Part shown: piece after piece, positions 1 through 5,613 of the stretch
How positions within the stretch are numbered: position 1 is the first letter of the stretch
How the letters are laid out: every line of letters starts with the position of its first letter
Origin: Thermoanaerobaculia bacterium
GTDB taxonomy: Bacteria > Acidobacteriota > Thermoanaerobaculia > Multivoradales > JAHEKO01
DNA length: 7,663 bases
Reading direction: 5' to 3'
NCBI GenBank assembly: GCA_029287645.1
Contig: JARFQS010000475.1
Location: forward strand, 1-7,663
Notes under the pieces: generated by a model
Told to the model about the DNA's origin: nothing
The model's input: only the letters and a program-made list of their open reading frames with translations
Database searches by the model: none
Made by a program: the position numbers and the translations under genes

Positions 1-2093
1 GGCGGAAAGACGAGGACGTTGTAGCGCTCGAGATCGACGAATCGCAGGCGCCCAACGTCGATGCCACTGAAGCGGAGCTCGACCCTCTCGTCGAGCACGT
101 ACCAGAGTGATCCGTAGTCCGAGGTCGAGACAGGCATGCCGCTGAGGATCCCCACGCGGGGCATTCGAAGGGTCTCGAAGTGGGCACCGCCCAGATCTGG
201 ACCCTCCTCGGAGTCGGCCGTTGGGGCCGCCTGGAACGTCACGCCCCACCGCTCCGCGATGGGCACCAGGTGTTCATCCAGATCCTCGGAGTTGCCTTCG
301 CGGCGAATCAGCAATGCACCGCGGTCGTAAGCACGGCCGGCGAGAGTGAAAGGCTTGTTGGCCACCTGGACCCTGACATCCGACTGCAGCAGGGCTGCGA
401 GGGCCCCCATGACAGCGTCGTCGGTACCGTCGGCGAGATAGCCGTAGACGGCTCCTTCCATCTCGACCGATCCTCTGGCGCGAACCGGCTCCGCCTCGAG
501 GGACCAAGAGCCTCCAGGCTTCTCTGCGGTCCAGTAGGACTCGACACCGTAGAGCAAGGGCAGGGACCAGGCGGTAGCGTCGTAGAGCCGCGCGCCATCA
601 CCTCGCTCGATCGACTCTCGAACCTCCCGGAGCGCTGTCGACGACATCGGAACATGCGGATCCAGCAGCACGCTCGCCAGGGGCGAGGCAGGCTGGTCGA
701 GCGGCACCATCCAGGTACCTGCTTGCACCTCGCGAATGATCTGCTGTCCGGTGCGTGCATCCCGCAGGCCTGACAGCTCCGCGCCTTCTTCCAACCGGTA
801 GACCTCTAGGCCCTGACGCCTGAGCAGCATGGCCAGCGCATCGGTCCGCTGTGGGTAGCGTCCTGGAGGCAGCAGCCAGGCTCGGGCCGGTCCCTTGGGT
901 GAAGCGATCGCGGTGCGGCGGGTGCGGACGAAGTCATCGAGGAACTCCTGGCGATGGATGGCCAGCGTCTCGAGGTTGGCCACCGAGCTAGTGACCTGGT
1001 GCTCCACCGCTTCACCGAAGGTCCTCACGGTGCCGTCTTGCTTGCGAACCAGTGTTCCGTCGGTGCCCGACATCTCGTAGAGGATTCCGAGTGCGCCCAG
1101 GTAGGCAGGCCAGGACGATCCATAGCCAGGGAAGAACTCCTCGTTCCACTCGCCAGTGTAGTAGCCGTATCCCCGCTCATCCAACGCCTTGGCTTGATCT
1201 CCGGCGAACTGAGCCCACCATTTCCTCATGTAGTCGGGCAGTAGCGGGTTGAACGGCTCTCGCGGTGGCGTGAAGAGGTAGGTGGAGTCGCTTCCCATCT
1301 CGTGGCAGTCGAGCACGATCTGGGGATTCCAGCCGGCCAGGACCTCGGAGCGCGCACTCTCGGGATGGATCATGGTGAACCAGTCGCGATTGAGATCGAA
1401 GAGGTAGTGATTCCCACGGCCCCAGGGCCAGACGGTGGTGTGGGAGAGGTCGTCCTGGTCCGGGTTGGGGACCTTGTGGGCGAAAGCGGCGGTCTGAGCG
1501 AGATAGCGCTCACGGCCATCGGGATTCTCCACGGGGTCGATGAGGACCACGAGATCCTCTCGCAGGGACCGTGCCCGCTCGTCTTCGCCGGCGATCAGCC
1601 AGTAGGCCAACGAGGCGGCGGCGTCGGTGCTGGAGAGCTCGTTGCCGTGGATGCCATAGGCCATCCAGGCCACGGCCTTGGCGCCCTCGATGGCACCCGC
1701 GTCCTCGCTATCGCTTCGCCCTCGTGGGTCCATTCTCTGTGCGTGGGCCCGGCGAAAGCCCTCGAGGTCGGCGATCGTCTCCGCGTCGCTCACCGCCAGT
1801 AGCACCAGGGGTCTGCCCTCGTGAGTGTGGGCATAGGTCTGAAGTGTGGCTCGCGGTGACGAATCTGCCAGAGCCTCGAAGTAGCGTATGACCTCTTCAT
1901 GGCGCAGAGGTCGACTCCCCGGGGTCACCCCGGTCGCGGCTTCCTGGGTTGGAATCGAGGCATCGAAGGTAGCCCAGGGAAAGAGCTCGGCCGTAGAAAT
2001 ACCCTCGACCAGGGAAAGAGAGCTGGCGCCTTGGACGGCTACGGTACCCAGTAAGAATAGGGCCAGCGACAAGGGGCGAACGATTCTGGACAT
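1..2093 (-). CDS. Secreted M14-family zinc carboxypeptidase-like protein (3' end beyond window)
   Basis: A single open frame reads leftward from ATG at 2093-2091 to the window edge, giving 697 complete codons with no stop, so the C-terminus is missing. A basic start and hydrophobic core (residues 1-22, ending near VQG-ASS) look like a Sec signal peptide, so the enzyme should act in the periplasm or outside the cell. M14 hallmarks appear in order: zinc ligands H149 and E152 (GIHGNE), NPDGR at 190-194, the substrate-carboxylate pair N235-R236 (DLNRDW), the third zinc ligand H264 (LDCHEMG), and a probable catalytic Glu, E340 (ILYEMSG). The catalytic region ends near residue 390. The rest is non-catalytic; from about 645 (RVGILSG, then DYGSLWYVLDE) it resembles the glutamine-amidotransferase-like fold found at the C-terminus of long M14 proteins. 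AGAGGT at 2099-2104, six bases before the ATG, supports the start. The expected activity is zinc-dependent hydrolysis of peptides; the exact substrate is unknown. It is transcribed divergently from the rightward cluster. Confidence 0.93.
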   Translation of the reverse strand, partial: MSRIVRPLSLALFLLGTVAVQGASSLSLVEGISTAELFPWATFDASIPTQEAATGVTPGSRPLRHEEVIRYFEALADSSPRATLQTYAHTHEGRPLVLLAVSDAETIADLEGFRRAHAQRMDPRGRSDSEDAGAIEGAKAVAWMAYGIHGNELSSTDAAASLAYWLIAGEDERARSLREDLVVLIDPVENPDGRERYLAQTAAFAHKVPNPDQDDLSHTTVWPWGRGNHYLFDLNRDWFTMIHPESARSEVLAGWNPQIVLDCHEMGSDSTYLFTPPREPFNPLLPDYMRKWWAQFAGDQAKALDERGYGYYTGEWNEEFFPGYGSSWPAYLGALGILYEMSGTDGTLVRKQDGTVRTFGEAVEHQVTSSVANLETLAIHRQEFLDDFVRTRRTAIASPKGPARAWLLPPGRYPQRTDALAMLLRRQGLEVYRLEEGAELSGLRDARTGQQIIREVQAGTWMVPLDQPASPLASVLLDPHVPMSSTALREVRESIERGDGARLYDATAWSLPLLYGVESYWTAEKPGGSWSLEAEPVRARGSVEMEGAVYGYLADGTDDAVMGALAALLQSDVRVQVANKPFTLAGRAYDRGALLIRREGNSEDLDEHLVPIAERWGVTFQAAPTADSEEGPDLGGAHFETLRMPRVGILSGMPVSTSDYGSLWYVLDERVELRFSGIDVGRLRFVDLERYNVLVFP

Positions 2094-2290
2094 GGAGTAC
2101 CTCTGATCTTCCTGCAGACTGTCGTTTGTAGCGGTTTTCCCTCGGGAGCGGCTTCGACGCGTCGGCGCCCATAGTATCCGAGTTGTGACGCGAGCAGCAG
2201 CAGGACTTGACACTCGAATCCACTCTTCGTAGGGTCGGCGAATCTCGACCGTCACACAGACGAACTTGGATTGGGAGGCCGTCGGCGACG
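2094..2290. promoter_or_regulatory. Divergent intergenic region between the M14 peptidase and the rightward cluster
   Basis: This 197-base stretch separates two divergent genes and must hold promoters for at least the leftward one. A well-formed rightward promoter lies at 2207-2235 (own entry). For the leftward gene I see only a weak -10-like TACTAT on the minus strand at 2176-2171, with no convincing -35. TGTGACG at 2184-2190 and its exact complement CGTCACA at 2250-2256 flank the rightward promoter, but a 7-base pair over this distance is expected by chance. A 10-base palindrome, CGACGCGTCG, lies at 2155-2164. No gene, RNA or riboswitch fold was recognised. Confidence 0.5.
2207..2235 (+). 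promoter_or_regulatory. Candidate sigma-70 promoter for the microprotein / heme oxygenase genes
   Basis: TTGACA at 2207-2212 is a perfect -35 consensus. Exactly 17 bases later comes TAGGGT at 2230-2235, which keeps the three most conserved -10 positions (T1, A2, T6). Transcription would start near 2242, about 50 bases before the microprotein ATG and 210 before heme oxygenase. The -10 is imperfect, so the promoter may be weak or activator-dependent. Confidence 0.5.
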
Positions 2291-2398
2291 ATGAAGTGGT
2301 TGCAGCGTGTAGGTCTGGCCGGGGTGATCTTCTTCACCGTCAAGGGGTGGGTCTGGCTCGGCGTGGCCCTGATGGCGATGGTCCTGGTAGGTACATGA
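2291..2398 (+). CDS. Small single-pass membrane protein (35 aa)
   Basis: ATG at 2291 opens a 35-codon frame ending in TGA. The product starts with a short basic stretch (K2, R6) and then runs as one hydrophobic helix (about residues 9-33) broken only by K18. The core pattern F14-F15, K18-G19, W22-L23 resembles a class of short bacterial proteins with an FF..KG..WL core that I recall being common in GC-rich genomes and sometimes misnamed alanyl-tRNA synthetase; I could not check this. GGGAGG at 2273-2278 is a possible ribosome site, but its 12-base spacing is long. An in-frame TTG at 2207 would add 28 polar residues, but it is the -35 hexamer of the predicted promoter, so the short form is preferred. 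Heme oxygenase starts 53 bases downstream on the same strand, so the two are probably co-transcribed. Function unknown. The codon count is small, so chance is not excluded. Confidence 0.5.
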   Translation: MKWLQRVGLAGVIFFTVKGWVWLGVALMAMVLVGT

Positions 2399-2407
2399 AG
2401 CGAAATC

Positions 2408-2435
2408 GGAGAGCTCTCCTTAGATCGTGAGAGCT
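2408..2435 (+). promoter_or_regulatory. Operator-like palindrome with a repeated half-site, upstream of heme oxygenase
   Basis: GGAGAGCTCTCC at 2408-2419 is a perfect 12-base palindrome. GAGAGCT occurs inside it (2409-2415) and again at 2429-2435, a direct repeat 20 bases apart, close to two helical turns. In RNA, AGCTCTC (2412-2418) can also pair with GAGAGCT (2429-2435) to give a 7-bp hairpin with a 10-base loop, ending six bases before the Shine-Dalgarno at 2441. The site could therefore be a DNA operator or a translation-control hairpin. No U-run follows, so it is not an intrinsic terminator. It does not resemble a Fur box. Confidence 0.35.
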
Positions 2436-2451
2436 GGGTTGGAGGAAGACA

Positions 2452-3090
2452 ATGACTGAAGAACCACAAAGCGTCATGCAGCGCCTGCGTGAGTCGACGC
2501 GAGACCTACACGATGCTGCGGAGCATCACGATTTCCAGCGCGCCTTCGCTCAGGGCTCACTTCCCAAAGACCGCTACATCAGCTATCTGGGCCAGATGTA
2601 CCTGGTGCACGAGGCCCTCGAGAGCCAGCTTCGCAAGGCCGCCGAGACATCCGAGGCGATTCGCTCGGTGGTCGATGAGAGGCAGTACCAGGTTCCCTAC
2701 CTCCTCGAGGATCTGGAGTTCTTCGGAGTCGATCCGGGTTCCATCGAGCCTCTGCCAGGAACAAAGCGCCTGATCGACGAGATCGAGCAGATGGCCTCGG
2801 AGCCGGCATCTCTCCTGGGCTTGCACTACGTCCTCGAAGGCAGCAACAACGGCTCTCGTTTCATTGCAAAGGGTCTGATGGGAGCCTACGGGATGGCACC
2901 CGGTCCAGGTCTGCGCTACATGGATCCCTACGGCGCCGAGCAGCGGGAGCGTTGGCTCGCCTTCCGCACGACCATGGACGAGGTCGGCTTCTCGGCCGAG
3001 GACTCGGACCGGCTGCTCGAGTCGGCCAGACATATGTTCCAGGGGATCGTCGAGATCAGCGACGATCTGCTGGCCGAAGCCGTCTCCTGA
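2452..3090 (+). CDS. Biliverdin-producing heme oxygenase
   Basis: The 212-residue product has the length and all-helical character of bacterial heme oxygenases, which cleave heme to biliverdin, CO and Fe2+ using O2 and reductant in the cytoplasm. The likely proximal heme ligand is H20, in LRESTRDLHDAAE near the N-terminus. The distal helix is YVLEGSNNGSRF (residues 126-137), where G130 and G134 match the flexible glycines over the heme; the position equivalent to the mammalian HO-1 Asp140 is S131, as in phytochrome-associated bacterial enzymes. No signal peptide or membrane segment is visible. GGAGG at 2441-2445, six bases before the ATG, is an excellent ribosome site. The gene follows a membrane microprotein and precedes a SecA-like gene by 76 bases. 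No phytochrome, heme-uptake or biliverdin reductase gene is in view, so iron acquisition, heme turnover and chromophore supply all remain open. The exact subfamily is uncertain. Confidence 0.9.
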   Translation: MTEEPQSVMQRLRESTRDLHDAAEHHDFQRAFAQGSLPKDRYISYLGQMYLVHEALESQLRKAAETSEAIRSVVDERQYQVPYLLEDLEFFGVDPGSIEPLPGTKRLIDEIEQMASEPASLLGLHYVLEGSNNGSRFIAKGLMGAYGMAPGPGLRYMDPYGAEQRERWLAFRTTMDEVGFSAEDSDRLLESARHMFQGIVEISDDLLAEAVS

Positions 3091-3155
3091 GCTGCAATCT
3101 CTCCGCTGCCAGCGGTCTTTCACTGTACGATGGTCTCGCCAGGTCTGCATGGCCT
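3091..3155 (+). other. Spacer between heme oxygenase and the SecA-like gene, with a weak hairpin
   Basis: CCGCT (3103-3107) pairs with AGCGG (3111-3115) around a 3-base loop, followed by TCTTTC. A 5-bp stem without a real T-run is at most a weak attenuator. TACGAT at 3126-3131 resembles a -10 box but has no matching -35. Read-through from heme oxygenase into the SecA-like gene is therefore likely. Confidence 0.25.
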
Positions 3156-3161
3156 GGGAGG
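3156..3161 (+). promoter_or_regulatory. Ribosome binding site that sets the SecA-like start
   Basis: GGGAGG lies five bases before the ATG at 3167. The in-frame ATG at 3149 has only a poor AGG upstream and would place this strong site inside the coding region. The 3167 start is therefore preferred, shortening the product by six residues. Confidence 0.7.
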
Positions 3162-3166
3162 AGATC

Positions 3167-5584
3167 ATGGCAGCCAGGACCTCTCGTGTCCGACACCGCC
3201 TGGAGCTGTGGAATGGTGTTCCGGATCTGCACGATCTCGGCCGCTACCGCCGCCGACTGGCCGAGATCGATCGTCTCGGGTCACGTCTGAGGCGTCTCGA
3301 CGACAATACCCTTCGACAAGCCTCACACCGACTGGGCATTGAGATCCGGTCTGGAGCCTCCGAGGACGACATCCTCGAAGAGGCCGCCGCTCTCGTCAGG
3401 GAAGCTGCCTGGAGGATTCTGGGGCAGCGTCCGTTCGGGGTCCAGGTGCTAGCCGGGTTGGCCATGCACGATGGGCGCCTCGTCGAGATGGCGACCGGCG
3501 AGGGAAAGACCCTCACAGCGGTATTGCCGGCCTACCTCGGCGGACTGAGCGGTCGTGGAGTTCATGTCCTCACCTTCAATGACTACCTGGCGCATCGCGA
3601 CGCCGAGTGGATGGGCCCGATCTATCGCTTTCTGGGCCTCACCGTCGGCTGGGTCGGAGGGGGCATGAGCCCCTCGGACCGGCAGGCGGCCTACGGTTGC
3701 GACATCACCTACGTCACGGCCAAGGAGGCCGGGTTCGACCTGCTGCGATCGCATCTCGCCTCCGAGCCCGACGACATCGTGCACCGGGATTTTCACTTCG
3801 GTATCGTCGACGAAGCCGACTCCATCCTCATCGACGAGGCGCGAGTGCCTCTGGTGATTGCGGGTGTGCTCGGTACCCCGGAGGAGACTCCCTACGGACT
3901 GGCAGAGCTCGTGGATCGACTCGACCCTGACGAGCACTTTGCCACGGACGAGTATTCTCGGAACATCGAGCTGACGGCAGTCGGAATCGATCGCGTGGAA
4001 AGGCTGCTCGACTGCGGCAACTTGCTGGCGGCCGAGAACCTGGGACTTCTGACGGGTATCAATTGTGCCCTCCATGCGAAGGTGCTGCTGCGTCGTGATG
4101 TGGACTACATCGTTCGGGACGGCCGCATCCAGCTGGTGGATGAGCTCACCGGGAGGGTCGTGGAGGACCGGCATTGGCCCGATGGCCTGCAGGCGGCCCT
4201 GGAAGCCAAGGAGGGCTTGAAGCTCCGTCCGGAGGGCAGGGTCCTGAGCTCGATCACCCTGCAGCATTTCATTCGCCTCTACCCCAAGCTGGCCGGCATG
4301 ACCGCGACCGCGAGCCCTGCGGCCGAGGAGCTGAGCAGGACCTACGGAATGGATGTGGTGGTCATCCCAGAGAATCGTCCCTCGATTCGCATCGACCATC
4401 CCGACGTTGTCTTCACCCATCGATCGGCCAAGCATCGAGCGCTGGTCGACGAGATCAGACAGGTCCATGGCGCCGGCAGACCGATCCTCGTGGGCACGGC
4501 GAGTGTCAAGGAATCCGAGGAGCTTGCCGAGCTGCTGCGGCGGGCCGGGATCGAGCCTCAGGTGCTCAACGCGAGGAACGACGAGATGGAAGCCGCCATC
4601 ATCGCCGAGGCCGGGGCTCTGGGGGCCGTGACGATCTCCACGAACATGGCGGGTCGAGGCACCGACATTCGCCTCGGTGGGGCGGACGAAGCGGATCGTG
4701 ATGCAGTTGTGGCCCTCGGCGGTCTCTATGTCATCGGCACGAACCGTCACGAGAGTCTGCGGATCGACGAACAGCTCCGGGGCCGTGCGGGCCGGCAGGG
4801 AGATCCTGGCTCGTCTCGGTTCTTCATCAGCCTCGAGGACGATCTGATCGTGCGTTACGGCGTCCGCAATCTCATTCCTCCGAAGCTTCTGCCGGAAGTG
4901 CAGGACGAGCCCCTCGACAATCCGGTCATACGACGTGAGATCGCTCGGGCGCAGCGCATCGTGGAGGGGCAGAACGTCGAGACCCGCAAGACACTGTATG
5001 GCTACTCGGAAGTTCTCGAGGAGCAACGCAAGATCCTTCAGCAGAGGAGAGAGGATCTCCTGCTGGGTCGGGCCTCGAGCCGCCTCTCCGAGCTCCTGCC
5101 CAAGCGTTTCGAGGAGCGCTCTTCGTCCGTGGGGCAGGATGTGCTGATCGAGGTCGAGAGGCGGATTCTGCTGTTTCAGATCGACCGGTTCTGGAGCGAC
5201 CACCTCGCAACGATGGGGGAGATCCGCGAGGGGATTCACCTACGGCGAGTCAGTGGTCAGGACCCCTTCGCGGAGTACGTTCTGCTGGCCGCCGACGCCT
5301 TCGCCGATTTGGAGAGCCAGGTCGAAGAAGAGGCCGTTCGCGCCTTCGAAGGCGTGACGATCGGTCCCGAGGGCATCGATCTCGACAAGGAAGGCCTCCG
5401 GGGCCCGTCCTCGACCTGGACCTACCTGATCAACGATGACCCCTTCCGCGATCAGCTGTCGATGGCGCTGGGCGGCAACGTCGCCTTCGCGGCAGGAGCG
5501 GCCCTGCCCTTCACGACCGGCCCCCTGCTGATCCTCTGGGGCCTCTACAATCGATACTTCAGGGACCGTTCCAGGAAGACCTGA
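3167..5584 (+). CDS. SecA-family translocase ATPase, divergent SecA2-like form with hydrophobic C-terminus
   Basis: The 805-residue product has the full SecA motor. Seen in order: Q93 of the adenine-binding FGVQV; Walker A ATGEGKT (109-115); NDYLA (138-142); Walker B DEADSILIDEAR from 215; a preprotein-crosslinking region (about 230-325) some 20 residues shorter than in E. coli; DELTGR and HWPDG (to 340); AGMTATA (376-382); NMAGRGTD (493-500); QLRGRAGRQGDPGSSRF (536-552); and the scaffold end FWSDHL (675-680). SecA proteins push unfolded proteins through SecYEG using ATP. Departures from housekeeping SecA: about 70 residues of the helical wing region are missing between QRREDLL and FWSDHL; the usual GTNNEFGFDYLRDN motif reads TAKEAGFDLLRSHL; LLEYDDV reads TLYGYSEV; and the zinc-binding SEC-C tail is absent. 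Instead the protein ends in a hydrophobic stretch (769-794) and a basic tail. Wing loss is known in mycobacterial SecA2, so an accessory SecA is likely, though a canonical copy elsewhere cannot be seen. It lies downstream of heme oxygenase; its stop faces the NhaC-type gene. Confidence 0.92.
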   Translation: MAARTSRVRHRLELWNGVPDLHDLGRYRRRLAEIDRLGSRLRRLDDNTLRQASHRLGIEIRSGASEDDILEEAAALVREAAWRILGQRPFGVQVLAGLAMHDGRLVEMATGEGKTLTAVLPAYLGGLSGRGVHVLTFNDYLAHRDAEWMGPIYRFLGLTVGWVGGGMSPSDRQAAYGCDITYVTAKEAGFDLLRSHLASEPDDIVHRDFHFGIVDEADSILIDEARVPLVIAGVLGTPEETPYGLAELVDRLDPDEHFATDEYSRNIELTAVGIDRVERLLDCGNLLAAENLGLLTGINCALHAKVLLRRDVDYIVRDGRIQLVDELTGRVVEDRHWPDGLQAALEAKEGLKLRPEGRVLSSITLQHFIRLYPKLAGMTATASPAAEELSRTYGMDVVVIPENRPSIRIDHPDVVFTHRSAKHRALVDEIRQVHGAGRPILVGTASVKESEELAELLRRAGIEPQVLNARNDEMEAAIIAEAGALGAVTISTNMAGRGTDIRLGGADEADRDAVVALGGLYVIGTNRHESLRIDEQLRGRAGRQGDPGSSRFFISLEDDLIVRYGVRNLIPPKLLPEVQDEPLDNPVIRREIARAQRIVEGQNVETRKTLYGYSEVLEEQRKILQQRREDLLLGRASSRLSELLPKRFEERSSSVGQDVLIEVERRILLFQIDRFWSDHLATMGEIREGIHLRRVSGQDPFAEYVLLAADAFADLESQVEEEAVRAFEGVTIGPEGIDLDKEGLRGPSSTWTYLINDDPFRDQLSMALGGNVAFAAGAALPFTTGPLLILWGLYNRYFRDRSRKT

Positions 5585-5613
5585 AGCAGCGAGCTCGCCA
5601 GGCTGGTCTCCGT
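5585..5613. other. Short convergent gap between the SecA-like and NhaC-type genes
   Basis: Only 29 bases separate the two stops. They contain a perfect 10-base palindrome, GCGAGCTCGC (5589-5598), followed by CCAGGCTGG, but no T-run on either strand. No intrinsic terminator is visible, so the convergent transcripts may overlap or rely on Rho. Confidence 0.5.

Noticed and set aside
180..1802. Several plus-strand open frames across the M14 peptidase (for example 180-773 and 1302-1802)
   Set aside because: They are antisense to a continuous 697-codon frame carrying the zinc ligands and signal peptide, and have no recognisable domains.
2184..2256. Inverted repeat TGTGACG / CGTCACA flanking the rightward promoter, considered as a CRP-like looping site
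   Set aside because: A 7-base match over about 200 bases is expected roughly once by chance, and the halves are too far apart for a normal dimer site.
2207..2290. An upstream in-frame TTG start that would make the microprotein 63 residues long
   Set aside because: The TTG is part of a perfect TTGACA -35 box, there is no ribosome site before it, and the added residues are polar and unlike the hydrophobic core.
1897..2469. A 190-codon minus-strand frame spanning the M14 start, the intergenic region and the microprotein
   Set aside because: It overlaps the well-supported M14 N-terminus in another frame, crosses the promoter region, and its composition (Arg, Ser, Pro) suggests a chance frame.
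3103..3121. A hairpin after heme oxygenase considered as a terminator
   Set aside because: The stem has only 5 base pairs and the trailing TCTTTC is not a proper T-run.
3449..5239. A 596-codon open frame on the minus strand inside the SecA-like gene
   Set aside because: It lies wholly antisense to a gene with unmistakable SecA motifs and shows no recognisable domain. GC-rich coding DNA often leaves the opposite strand free of stops.
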